From Larus michahellis (Eukaryota > Chordata > Aves > Charadriiformes > Laridae): a stretch of DNA of 64,000 nt. Position 1 is the first letter of the stretch. Each line of letters begins with the position of its first letter. Position numbers and translations under genes: made by a program. Below, piece by piece: positions 35,952 to 47,600 of the stretch. Below the pieces are notes generated by a model. It saw nothing but the letters and a program-made list of their open reading frames with translations, did no database searches and had not been told where the DNA came from. The stretch lies in the NCBI RefSeq assembly GCF_964199755.1, contig NC_133899.1, forward strand, positions 29,305,446 to 29,369,445, read 5' to 3'.

Positions 35952-38009
35952 CCACAAGGCCAGAAGAGACCTCTACAATTATCTTGACTAAATGTCTATG
36001 CAAGACAGAAAGAGATCACCCTTACTTGATGCATCAGTCCCAACAAAGAGGAAGTAAAAGATATTTTTAAACTTAAATGTTGGATTTCGGTGAATTAGAG
36101 GGAGAGAACCATGAATGAAGCAGAAGATTTTACAGCCTCCTAGATACACATTAACGTATTTTACTTAAATCCCATTATATATGTGGATGGAAGCTGCTGC
36201 CCAACAAAAAGATACAGAAAAATCAGAAAAGCAGAGGCCACTCTAGATGCCTGGTACCTTGGAGCTCTCTTTTTTCAAAGGAGAGCTTTGTTTGGCTAGG
36301 TGGAGCTGGCAGGAGGGGCTGGCATGTGAACTGAGTGTCTACATGGATGGGCTTGAACCCATTTCTGAGTGTGTCGGTCACATTTGGGAATAAGCGAGGA
36401 GCTAAATTATAAATAATAGGGCAAGACTTCTGGGAAAGAAATAAACCCCAGTAAACCAAAACAATCAGTTTGTTCTCCTGTGTTTCCTGTACAAGTAATA
36501 AAATCTAATAACTGAGTTGCTGTTAACAGTTAATGACCACTGCATTTGTTAATGGACCCAGACAAATGAGAGCAGTTTAATACAACAAACAGGCCATTAG
36601 TTGTATTAATGGTTGGCTTGTAGGAGTTAGTGCTCTTATAAACTATATTCTGCAGTTTATAATACCAGCACTTTATAAAATGACCTGGTGTTTTCCAAAA
36701 AATAAAAAATAATAAGGATCGAGTGAGCGCCAATTTAGTCATGGAAAACAAGTATGCATGGTAACTAAGAAAAGCTGATATTAGGCTAAATCTCTTTTTC
36801 TAGTTTGCACTGGAATAAATCAGGAGCAACAGCAGACATACAAACCAGGGCTGATTCTCGTATAGTTTAAATCAGTGGCAGCTTTGCTTTTGACTTCAGT
36901 GAGTTTTGGATTGATCCCATAATTATTATCATTAGAGAGGAATTTCATCTCCCCCTGCCCGCCCCCGCCCACAAATGATTCCACACATGGGATATACAGT
37001 TTTTAGCAGCTGTCATTATTTAGAGGTTTAACAAGCACTCTTATAGAAAGAACTATAAAAGGGAAGTTGTATAAATAGAGGAACCAAATAGAGTTAGTTC
37101 CTGCTTCACTAGCCTCTACAGCTCTTTTAATTTTTGATTTTTTAAAGTGTATTTAACTGCAGTTCCATTTACAAGAAATGTCAGTAGCATTTTTGCAATA
37201 GTAGTTGTGAAAGCCAAAGTTTTTCCATCGCTTTACAGACTCACTTCTGAATGTAACCAGTGTTTGGTAGAAAATTAAAGTGGAGCAATTTAAGCATTTG
37301 CCCTTAACTTGCCAAATGGGGACGATACTAAATTATTGCAGAATTATAGGTTCCTGGTGAAGGGAATAATGCACACTTTGGTAGGAAAAAGAAGTGGAGG
37401 TTTTTACGTGCAGTATGAATGGACTCTAATTTGTGTTTAGCTGTAGTGTGAGATGAGGCCAGGCTTAAATCATAAACTTACAACAGGGCTTAGCCAAGCT
37501 CTTTGTCTTTCCTTGTGGAGCCGAATTGCAAGTTTTCCAGACAGACTCCCAAAACCATAAAAGGGAACTTGCATAAACTTATCCTTAAGGTTACTGTGAC
37601 CTGAAAGAAGAAGGCAAGAGTAAACTCAGAGAGTTGTTCCCATCTTTGGCCATTCACCCACCTGCAGGGAATGGTGCCTAGGCCACTCTAAAGAGGTGTC
37701 ACTCCTGAGTTTTCCTACTTAGATATGGAAATTACAACCCAGAGGAACATAATAGGCACACTGGGTCCCTCCTAGATTCATCGTACCTCAGCCATAGTGT
37801 TCCAAAGAGTGGCCAGTAACTGAGACTTCAGAGTAAGACATAAGATGCTTAAGCAGAAAGGGTAAGAAATAAGAGAAGCGCAGAGTGGTCCTTCCTCTGT
37901 TGAATCCTCTCAGCTGACAATTTGTGGTTTAAGAAGTTTCTGGGCCAGGGTTTATCTCATGGTCAGTAGCCACTAGTAAGTCCATCCTCCATAACTATAT
38001 AGCCCTTTA
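35952..38009. other. Intergenic, no gene recognised
   Basis: Apart from the palindromic relic at 36846 nothing can be named. AT-rich. Confidence 0.5.
36846..36920. repeat. Decayed palindromic interspersed repeat, copy 3
   Basis: CAGGGCTGATTCTCGTATAG, TTTAAATCAGTGGCAGCTTT and GACTTCAGTGAGTTTTGGAT, ending in TTGATCCC, follow the same order of words as the copies at 3663 and 19145. The right arm is shortened. Confidence 0.45.
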
Positions 38010-38790
38010 TGAGGCTATTTGTATTTCTGGCATCCATTTTTGGCAATGAATTCTATATTGTATCTATGCATTCTGTGAAAAGGTGTCTGCTTCTGCATGT
38101 TTTAAACCTGCTACCTCATAATTTCAGTGAGCGCCCCTTAGGTCTTGTCTGGAAAACAATGAAAATTCTTTTCCCATTCATCCAGCTCATATGTTTTATG
38201 ATTGTACAGATCTCCCTCACATTTTCCCCTTCAGTCAGTCTTTCCCAGACCCAGAAATCTTAAGCTAGGCAGTCTCTCTCTTTCTCCCTTTGCAACCCTC
38301 TTTCATGCCTTTGATCACCTTCGTCATTTTTTTCTGTGCCTTTTCTAGTTCCACTCTGCATTTTTTGAGATGGAGGAAGAAGTAGACTTGCACACAATAT
38401 AAATGGTATGGGTGTATCATGTATACAGTGGCTGAGTGATGATTTTGACTTTGTTCTCAGTTCTGTTTCTAATAATTACTACTAGTCTATTAGTCTGTTT
38501 GATAGTTGGTGAGCACTAAGCTGTTTTTTCCAGGAGGTTCTCCACCACTACATTAAAATCTTCTCCTAGAGTGGTAGAAGGTTAGTAAGATTGCCTATTA
38601 CCTGTTTGTTTACCCTGTAATTTACCTATTATTCTGATTAGATTGCCTAGTGTGCTTTATTTTGTATTTATTGCCACCACGTGCCATCTGCTATGGTGCT
38701 GCTCAGGCACAACGTCAAGAGATCTGTTCATTCTTCTCAGTTGGTTTCTTGAACAACTGTGTGTCATCCGCTGATGGCTCAGGAAACCAT
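38010..38790 (-). mobile_element. Ancient CR1/L3-like LINE relic
   Basis: Read on the plus strand, the text follows in order the reversed 3' region of old amniote CR1/L3 elements: AAACCTGCTACCTCATAATT, TTCAGTGAGCGCCCCTTAGG, TGTGCCTTTTCTAGTTCCAC, TTTTTTGAGATGGAGGAAGA, GTGTGCTTTATTTTGTATTT, GCCACCACGTGCCATCTGCT and, near the end, TGTGTGTCATCCGCTGAT. Many substitutions and small indels separate these blocks, so the copy is far older than the CR1 at 35390. The transcript orientation would be minus. No coding potential remains. Confidence 0.7.
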
Positions 38791-41339
38791 GCAGCTTGGC
38801 AGGAAGCTCTAGGAAGAGCTCAGCCTCCCTGAACACTTGAGGGCACAAAATGAATCAACTTGCCAAGTCTGGAGCCTGGTCTCGGAGCTCCTGCTGGGGA
38901 AGAGCAGCCATGCTCCTGCAGACCTGCCTGGCACCGACAGCTGTGCAAGGAGGTTCAATGCAGCCATCACCAGATGGTGCTGCTGCATTCAGCCTTGCAA
39001 GGTCATTGTGTGCAGGGATGTTTTGATTCTTCGAAGGAACTACTGAACTGGGGATGTTTTTCTGCTGCTTGGATGTCTGGAGAGTAGGGAGGGTATGTTC
39101 TGACTTTATGTCACTAGTCAGTTCTCTTTGAGAACCGGACATTTGGGCTTTGGCTGGGAGTTCAGAATAGGGATGTGTTTGAGATCATCTGTTCCAGACT
39201 GGTTCAAGTGGATAAACAAAATTAATTAGATTCACATCATCGGAGCCCACAGGATTGATTTTTTTCTTCCAATGGAAAACTGGCTAGCAACAGGTATTGC
39301 TGCTCATAGGGAATATTTATCACTATAGCTCACCTGTATTTTCTATAAGTTTTGTAATACTTGCTGTTTTTTTTAAAGGCCTAAATGCAGGAATCATATT
39401 ATCACATGAGAATCCAAAGAACCACTGTACAGAAAAAGTTCATTTAAGTTCCCTTTCCTATTGCTATTATCTATGAAACTCCAGTGCACAAAGTACTTCA
39501 CCTTGTGTGATTAAGGAGAGGAAATGGCACCGTCTGAACCTTTAGCACATTCTGGTCTCCCTGTTTGTGCCAGTAAATATGTGAGCCCGTCATTACTGCT
39601 AACAAGTTGCTTGGGAAGGCTTTTATCTCTGCCTGTTCAGAAAACTGAGGAAAAGAAAAATTTCGACAGTATTATAGCAGTTTGCGATTGTAATTCATGT
39701 TTATCTATTAACTATAGTCTACTATCTCCAAGAGTTCTTGTGAATGCAAGTTGATATTCAGCCTTCTCAAAAGGGTTTATCTGCACTGTTGGGGGAGCCT
39801 ACAGAGGTTTTAATTTCCATAAGGCAAATAGATCCAGACCAAAAAACTTACAGGCAAACTGGGCGTGCTGCACTAAACCAAAATTCGTTCTTTTTAAATC
39901 AACATTCTTCATTGCTATTGCACTGAACTCTTTGAAAGCCTCTAAGCAAAGTAGAATCTACATTTGATGATTTGGAGTTTAGAGAGTGAGTGCTCCAGCC
40001 TGTATAAAGCCTTCAGCCTCATCTTGTGGACATTCATGCTGGGTGCTTTAAAGTTCAGGCTGCCTTTAGGAGTCGTCTGTAGTGATTACAGAGAGTCCCG
40101 GTGAAATCTTCTAAAAACTGTGCATTGCCCATGATGGTCAGAATGGGTTCTGCCCTGACGTGGACTCCAAGGGACGGCTCATGATTAGGAAGGATAGAAG
40201 TGATGAAAGTGCAAAATGACAAATAACGATGCTCTTGAAAAGGTAAATGAAGGGCTCTTTTTATTTTATGGTGTCATGAGAGAACAGTGTTGAATCAAGA
40301 AATTAAAGTGATAGCAGATATACAGCTGATAAAAGAAATGTTTATTTCTGACCCGCTCGCTGCTGAGGCATGGAGGAATCCAAGAAGGTATGAAGATTAA
40401 AACCAGGATATCTGTAGGGAAAAGAAAACTACCCAGAATGATCATAGCTAATGCTAAAATGCATTTCAGAAGGAACACTGGCAATTTCTAAGATTAAGTC
40501 TGTGTTCCTCCCCAGGATGACCTGTCCTATCCAAGCTCAAAAATTCTTAAACACTTTTTATCTTCAGCTAATAGTGATAAATTGAGGAACTTTAAGGCCT
40601 TGCAAGGAGACTTGTCAAAAGTCTGATTTAAGGGTCTACGAGTTTTTCTGGCAGAACTGTTGCTTCCACGTGAGGAATCACATTACTGAACCTGTTCCAC
40701 CTGCTCTCTCCAGAGGAGGCAATAGGAGCCTTGCTCTGTCTGAGGCTGGAAGGAGCCTTGGCTTGGTGCTCCTGCAAAATGTGGTGCATCTGGACGGAGA
40801 AAAGGGAGTGGGAAGGAGGGCAAGGAGGAAGAGGGGTGGGAAACCAGAGGCAGTCTGCTAGGGAATGGATAGAATGTGAAAGATGAAGGGCTGAGGGGAG
40901 AGGAAGAGGTTGGAAAAGTAAAAGAAAAGAACAAAATAAACACACACACACAAGAGGCTGCATGCTGTCAGCCAGCCTTGGCACTGTGCGGCAGTGGTGG
41001 GGGACCTTCAACTGACCAGATCTTCTGCTGCGGGGCTTGCAACCTAATGCAGACAACGTTGGCCAAAGAATATAAGCAGGAAAGCAGGATTTCACTGTTG
41101 CCTGACCCAGCCCACACCATTTCACTGTGAACTTTGGAAAGTAATTAGAAGTATTTAAATTCTGACTTTATTAAGTGCCATGAAAAACCAAAAGAAATCC
41201 ACCCCAAACAAACCCTGCACACTGAGTGCCAAGAACGTTAATCGTATGCAATTAATCCCAAGCGGCAGAGTTGTAACAATAAACTTTTCGATAGCAAAAT
41301 CAACACATCTTTATATTCTCTGTACACGTTCTGAGTCCA
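38791..41339. other. PRKCH upstream flank, no gene recognised
   Basis: A purine-rich stretch over about 40797-40935 ends in a short (CA)6 run at 40941-40952. No other gene or named repeat. This is the immediate upstream flank of the PRKCH CpG island, so regulatory sequence is plausible but not demonstrated. Confidence 0.5.
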
Positions 41340-41460
41340 ACGCGCAGCTCCAGCACTGCGACGCTGTGCAACGCCTGCTGCGAAAGACAAGGTACAAAGT
41401 AGCCGAGATAACGCTGCGCTGCTTCGCTCCTCTCCCCGGGCGGCTGTGACACCGACACCG

Positions 41461-41466
41461 ATGTGA
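41461..41466 (+). promoter_or_regulatory. Minimal AUG-stop (ATGTGA)
   Basis: An ATG immediately followed by TGA, 662 bases upstream of the PRKCH start. It matters only if the mRNA starts upstream of it, which is unknown. Besides the uORF at 41992 it is the only ATG I find on the + strand between here and the PRKCH start. Confidence 0.3.
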
Positions 41467-41622
41467 AGCGGGGCGGGAAGGGGCTGCGGCAGCCGGGGGG
41501 TGTTTGGGAGACCCGCGGGGGGCCGCGCCCTGCATTTGCGGGGAGAGGCGCTCGGTCCCCCCGCGCAGGGAGCCCGGCGCTGCCGTTGCTGTCCCCGCCG
41601 CGCTTCTCGCGGCCCGGCCGGC

Positions 41623-41665
41623 GGCTCCCCCTCGCTCTGGGGCTCCCCCTCGCTCTGGGGCTCCC
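41623..41665. repeat. 18-bp tandem repeat in PRKCH CpG island
   Basis: GGCTCCCCCTCGCTCTGG occurs at 41623-41640 and again at 41641-41658 without a change, followed by a partial third copy (GGCTCCC). Confidence 0.9.
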
Positions 41666-41991
41666 GGCTGCTGCCGGCCGCACCTGTGCTAACGGCGCGG
41701 GGCGCCGCCTGGCACCGCCGCGATCGGGCCGGGCCGGGCCGGACCGAGACGTCCCGCCCGCTCCCCACCCCAGGCCCGCCCTCGCGCCGCTGGTTCGCGG
41801 CTCCTCCCCGCCCGGCGCCGTCCCACGCCCCAGGTGTTCCCCGCCGCGCCGGGCTGAGCCGAGCCGCGCCGCGCCGCTCCCCCTCAGCAGCAGAGGCCCG
41901 GGCTGGGCGGCGGAGCGGCTGCCCGCTGCCGCGGGAGGTGGGCGGTGCGCGGCGGGGGCTGGGGGGGGAGCGGCGGTTCCGGGGCCCCGGC

Positions 41992-42033
41992 ATGGCCCGG
42001 GGGCGGGCGCGCCGCCGCCGCCCGGCCCCTTGA
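41992..42033 (+). promoter_or_regulatory. Upstream ORF in PRKCH leader, 13 codons
   Basis: The ATG lies in strong initiation context (G at -3 and G at +4, GGCATGG). It encodes MARGRARRRRPAP and stops at TGA (42031-42033), 89 bases before the PRKCH ATG and in another frame. If the leader includes it, ribosomes would often initiate here and have to reinitiate downstream. Human PKC-eta mRNA is reported to be held down by two upstream ORFs, so a uORF in this leader fits known biology. Whether this is the orthologous one is not shown. Confidence 0.6.
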
Positions 42034-42122
42034 GGAGGCGCGGCGGGGCTGGCTGCCGGCCCGGCTCCGCGGGAGAGGGGTCCGACTCTCCTCCGGGCTG
42101 CCGGGCGCCCCGGAGGGAGGCC

Positions 42123-42482
42123 ATGTCCGGAGCCATGAAGTTCAACGGGTACCTGAAGGTGCGGATTGGGGAGGCGGTGGGCCTGCAGCCCACCCGCTGG
42201 TCCCTCCGGCACTCGCTCTTCCGCAAGGGCTACCAGCTCTTGGACCCTTATGTCACCGTCAGCGTGGACCAGGTGCGGGTTGGGCAGACCAGCACCAAGC
42301 AGAAGACCAACAAACCCACCTACAACGAGGAGTTCTCCGCCACGGTTACCGACGGCCATCAGATCGAGCTGTCCGTCTTCCACGACACTCCCATCGGCTA
42401 CGATGACTTTGTGGCCAACTGCACCTTGCACTTCCAGGACCTCTTGCGCTCCACAGGCCCCAACGACAGCTTCGAGGGCTGG
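42123..42482 (+). CDS. PRKCH: Protein kinase C eta, coding exon 1
   Basis: Exon 1 encodes the first 120 residues of PKC eta, a calcium-independent, diacylglycerol-activated novel-type serine/threonine kinase of epithelial and immune signalling. The translation starts MSGAMKFNGYLKVRIGEAVG and ends with TGPNDSFEGW, and matches the known vertebrate N-terminus nearly residue for residue (from memory, human starts MSSGTMKFNGYL). It forms almost the whole N-terminal C2-like domain: the LDPYVTVSVDQVRVGQTSTK strand region lies at about residues 40-59 and NKPTYNEEF at 63-71. The C1 domains and kinase domain lie in later exons outside the window. The ATG has G at -3; a second Met at residue 5 (42135) could also serve. 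The exon ends after a complete TGG codon (phase 0) at a GTGAGT donor. Open frame beyond 42482 is intron read-through. Confidence 0.97.
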
Positions 42483-42488
42483 GTGAGT
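42483..42488 (+). other. PRKCH: Splice donor of PRKCH exon 1
   Basis: GTGAGT follows TGG exactly where the conserved FEGW segment ends; in PKC eta the next residues are VDLEP-like, while here the read-through gives VSREL. This places the exon-intron border with high confidence. Confidence 0.93.
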
Positions 42489-44593
42489 AGAGAGCTCAAG
42501 GAAGAAGCTGAAGCTGGGCTCCCCTCTGAATGAATGAAGGCGCTCGAGGGGTACTTGTAGAGCTGGGGCTTGTCCTTGCATGCCTGTGCTGCAGATGCAC
42601 GCAGCCTGGTGTGTGTGCCTGCCTTTTACGCAGGTATACATCCATGCATCTGTGCCCCTGTGCTTTAGATTTGCTTAGACTGCTATTTCAGCTGATGCAT
42701 TTTGGGACCCTAAGAATAAAAAGCCTCAGCTGTTGTAGCTTGAGGGTCAAGACCCTGTAGCTAAAGGCTGTGAACCTCTCCTCTTTGTAGACTAGCAGGG
42801 AGAGGACTTGTAATACATAACCAGCAAAGTACACCTGCAGACTCACACTGTCATGCATCTTCCTTCTTTTTCTTAGTGCACAGAGACATACTTGCGTACC
42901 TGGGGTTGGATGTATTTCTGCTCAGATCTACACATGCTTGCACAATTGTTTGATGTGTGCATGTGAATTTCTTTTGACTTCTTAACAGAATGGCAGGACT
43001 AGTCTTGTGTCCATTATGTACACCACTGTGCTGGTTGAACACAATTTCACTTACAGATAATTCTGGGTTATTTCCAAGTAGATGTCACTTTTATCCGGCC
43101 TAGAGGACCTCATTTATGTCTTATTCCTAAGGGTAAGTGAAAGGAATAGTACAGGCTCTGAAGTTGTGCCTTTGCTTCCAGTACTGTAAAGGAGGAGGGA
43201 GTGACTGTATTGATCCAGACAGTAGTTTGCTTCTAAGTGTTAGGTTAAAAAAGATAGGAAAAAAAAAAAAAGGGTATTTCTTCTGAGTAAAGAAGGTGCA
43301 GAAGAGCTGAGAATTTCCGAGGTTTAAGATAGGTATTAACTTTTTGAGTGCAGGAAGTTCAGCACATGTGGTCAGGTAACCACCACAATAAAATCAGACG
43401 TGGAGGAAAGAGCTGACACCGTAGAGAACAGATAGGCATCTCGATTGTATCGTTGGGGAGAATGCTGGTGCGTTCTGTTCTCAGCCAGTGTCTATGGCTG
43501 AGGTGTGATGCTACACCTCTGGGGTGATTACAGGGACATACCCATTGCAGGATTGATTAATAGGTGTATTGGTACTATTATTTTTTTTTCTTCTTATGGT
43601 CTACTTAAGTATCCTATGGATAGGCTCAAAGCTCATGCAGTAGAGATGGTCTCTCTCAGACAGTCACTGTTTGTGTTGGGCAGAGGAATCCAAGCTAGCC
43701 TCAAACACGTTAGCTCAGGTATTGCTCCTGACAGCATGGCCAGAGCAGAGTTCACGGGGCTTTGCCGCATGGTGCGTACCCAGCTTCCCAGGCTAGTCGT
43801 GCTGCTGGAGAGAAACTGCACTGGGGATTTGTGGTAAAGCAGTTTTAAATACAGAACGGACCCCTGTGGGCCAGGGAAAAGGAGGGAGCTCAGGATAGAG
43901 AGCTGTGGTTTTGAGGGTTTTCTTCATGTTTGGTTTGCTGGGGGTGTTTCCTCTTTGCTGTTGGAAGAGGCCCTATCCTCTTGGGAGCCTGGCGTCCCAC
44001 TCGCGCTGGGTCTGGCTACACATGGGATTGGACTGCTCTGTTGCAAAGGTGGTGGCCTTATTTACGTTACTGAAATATCTGTAATAATATTGCCTCCGTT
44101 GTGGATGCATGCATGTCCAGGCGCCCACTGTTTCTTTCGCTTCATCCATCCTGCAGTGCTGATTTTTAGGACAGATGCAATCTGTGGCCTGAAATGCTTG
44201 TTTGGTCTTTGGTGAGGGAAAAGTTTCTTAACCCTGCTGGATAGGCACGTGTTTTGTGAACGCCTGTACCTGTGAGTTGATGAGTGCAATGGAGTGGGAA
44301 ATCAGCGAGTTTTTTAAGTAGACTGATGTAAACTGATGTTATTTCTGTGCATGTAGACAGAGGCTAAGAGCGGTTGCTCTTCTTTTCAGTTAATGTCTAA
44401 AAATTACAACTGGGGTGAGTTTAGTGGGGAGTGAGCAAGCGGTCATCTTCTGTTCCCTTTCTCCTCTCCCCTCCCTTTTGACTTGCTTTGTTAGCATCTC
44501 CCATAGCGTGCAGCCAGGATCACATGATGACAGGGAACAGCATCTTGCCCTGATAATTTAATATGTCTTGATAAATCCAGCAAGGCTGTCACG

Positions 44594-44630
44594 GGGTTTT
44601 TTGTAATCATAAGGGTTTTTTTGTAATCAT
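44594..44630. repeat. 20-bp period tandem duplication
   Basis: GGGTTTTTTGTAATCAT occurs twice (ending 44610 and 44630) with T6 versus T7, separated by AA. Confidence 0.85.
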
Positions 44631-47600
44631 ACTAACCCAAGGTCCATGAACTGCTGGCACGATACAAGACACCACAAGGGATTTGTAGATGATCTGCAAC
44701 ACCTCCACCCTGAAATACTTCATAATGCCCTTTTTCCATCCCCAAATCAAAAGTATGTATAGGCAAGTGAATGGAATGAAGGGAAAATTGGTGAATCCTC
44801 AACGTTTAACGTAATGTAGCTTATAATTATTTGGCTGTGTAGGTTTTTCATTTTGATTTGAAATATAATTTCTTGTGCTCACTTTTCAGAGGCAAGGACA
44901 GCAATCTATTGGTAAACTCCAAATGTTCCTTGGATTGACAACAGCAAAATAGGACAGGGCAGCTGGCTGCCTTTGCTCCCTGAGAGGTCTCCTCTGGAGA
45001 GCTGAGCTGCCGGGAATTACCTGGGACAGTCCCTCAGCTCGCGTGCTGGCCTGAAGGTTTTCGTGTGAGCTCTCAGGCTTGTGATACTCTGTTTATAAAT
45101 GTCGATTTTCTCCTGCTGGGGAAAAAAAAAAAAAGTGATTAGTTGTAACATTGGTCACTGCCTCTTGTGAGAATTGTAGGAAGTGTCGGCAAGGGATGAG
45201 TAGGAGCAGTTGGCGTGTAAGCCTTGGTGCTTCCCAGGTGACTTGCAGGTACATCACTGCAATTATGACCCCAAACACTTATGCAGATGAGTAAGTGTAT
45301 GGACATGAACTGTCTCATCAGTAATGCTTATACACCTGAGTCATCCCACTGGGTACTGGAACAGAGTTCTCTGTTCCTGTTTTGCATTTAAATCCACGTT
45401 CCAGAGACTCTTCAAAACTGGCCCTTTTTCTTCTAACCATTTTGATTGTTTTCTGAAGTCCTTTTAGTAAACACATTAGCATGGTCTGGATATTTTTTAA
45501 TTTGCGTATTAGTTGTTAAATAGATTTGACTAATTTTACACAGATTAAATCTGTAAAAGCTTATTAACTTCAACATCCTTCTCTCTGTTTCCCATTTCTT
45601 ATATTTACTTGTCAAGTTGCAGAGCAGTAATTTTTGTTAATACTGTCAATTAAATGCCATCTTGCCTTCAGCGTGCTTTAATGTAGTTAAAACCGGGAGC
45701 GATCTCTCCGGTACGATGTTCTTTCTGGTAGGCATTTTCCTGTGTGGGTGTGAAATTGTGCAAACCTGAATGGTAGCATTTTACACAGGTGTGCATGACC
45801 CTGCCAGGTGCAACCCAGTAAAGAATTAAGCTGGCTGCTCTCCGAAAGCTGTTATGTCTTACATCAGGGTTGAAACTTGTCTTTTAAAGCATTTAATTTT
45901 GCACTAGCAAGTGCTAAGACCTTTTTGCTTGGCATATACAGCTTTAAAAGGTAGTATCTCACCTCTTTAACTGTCTCTGAGTGCAGTATAGGAAGCAGTC
46001 ACGTGTCAGTGAAGCAACATAAATAATTTTGAGTACTGAGTTGTAACTGAAAGGCGAGATGTTTACAATACATAGGATTATTCCTATGAGTTTTAGGTAG
46101 TACCTGAAGTAATTTTTAAGCTTGGATAAACACTATTTACAGGTACTGAATTGCATTGTTACTAGGGAATGATTTAATTACGATTGTAAAAGTTGTTAGT
46201 CCCTGGGTAGGGATGTCAAAATTTCTAGAACTTTAACAAGGAGTTAAAATTAAACCTTGATCTTGAAGTAGCAAGTTATCAAAGTATACTGAAGGAAACT
46301 AGATAACAGATGGACCATAAGATTAATGAGCCAATCGCAACTTCCTGATGAGTTTGTTACCATTTGCTCATGTGTGCAGGAAGAGATTAAGACAAGTAAT
46401 ACTCGTGCACTCCTTAACTTGAGCTCTTTTGCTTGTTTCTTATGATTTTTTTTTTCTTAAGGCAATAAGAATTGTGTTTTACCCACGTTTATATGCAATT
46501 GTATTTACTGAACATTAAGCTGAAGAGTTAAAGGAGAATACAACGTCTTCCCCAGAGCATCGTGACCCTGGCAGAGAGCCAGGGTGCTGCAGGTCAAGTC
46601 AAATACGATCTGGTTGCTTCTTGCTTTGACTCCACTTCACTGCAGAGTGTTCTCCAGGTGGGCAAAACTTACATCAGGAAGCCAAAAATACTTCACAGCT
46701 GTTGCCGGAGGATTTTGTGATGCGGTATTTTGTGTCTGCATCAGCCTGTGCCCACCTGTAGAGATGGACTGCAGCTTGTAGAGCGGGACTAAATGGTATC
46801 TCCTTCCGTAGGTCAGTGTGAAGCTGAGATTAAGAGCAATAGCAGTCTGTCCATATGACTTCTGTTTCCATGCACATGACAAGCATGTACATAGTGCAGA
46901 TCTCCGGTCTGTATGAAGTCATGCTGCACACTAATTGCAGGCTAGGCTTGAGTAAGCTCCTTTGCTATTTCTTGGTAAGTTTTAAGTTGTTTCTGTAATT
47001 ATTATTACTGATATGCAGTTATGATGTTGAATGGGAATAGTGGAGGGAAACACTCACTGCAGAAGGGAAAATGGTTTGTGAAGCCACCAGAACTTTGGCT
47101 TCTGTTTCTTTCCTTTAGCATACAATTGTCCTTTTGGCCCTACAAACAAACCCTTCAAAATGCCAGCAGAGTCCCATGCACCAAGGCTACCTGAGAGTGC
47201 CCTGCAGCCTAGAACAAAGGCTGTAATAAATAAAGGAAAAAAACATTGCTATTGGTCAAGTATTAGATAATCCTGGGATGTGTGATGCTAATAACAGTTT
47301 TACTAATCAAGGCAGATGAGAATGACTAGAGCTGACTGTGTCACTAAGAGCTGCATGCTTACTGCCCTGTTTCAGCATCAGAAGGTGAGCTGGTTAGGAG
47401 TCCTATTTCTCGCTCGTCCACGAGCTCCTCCCCAGTAGATTGCGTGTCTGGCAACTGTGATTATCCTTGGAGAACATAGGCATTTTGCTTAAGAGTGTGT
47501 TAGTCTGGAAAGATTTGATCAAAGCTTGAGAAGAGCCAGTTTCCAGTGGTCACAGCCACTGAGATGCCAGTAGGGGTCTGTGGGATTGGAGTTCATGCCC

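Larger units (their letters stand above)
41340..42520 (+). promoter_or_regulatory. PRKCH: PRKCH CpG-island promoter and 5' leader
   Basis: Composition changes sharply from AT-rich to very GC-rich with dense CpG from about 41340 and falls back soon after exon 1. Several GC-box-like words are visible (GGGGCGGGAAGGGG from 41470, CCGCCC-type on both strands, GGGGGCGGGCGCGCC from about 41999). I see no TATA box at a convincing place inside the island, which fits a dispersed CpG-island promoter. The transcription start cannot be fixed from sequence, so the leader's 5' end is unknown. Confidence 0.85.

Noticed and set aside
40941..40952. CA microsatellite as a separate feature
   Set aside because: Only six units; too short to stand alone. 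Mentioned in the flank entry.
41500..42033. 177-codon plus-strand frame in the CpG island
   Set aside because: Same composition effect. Only its last 13 codons begin at an ATG in good context, and these are listed as the uORF.
41238..42641. 467-codon open frame on the minus strand across the CpG island
   Set aside because: It is the complement of the PRKCH leader and exon 1. Its low-complexity Pro/Arg/Gly/Ala composition follows from high GC, which removes stop codons.
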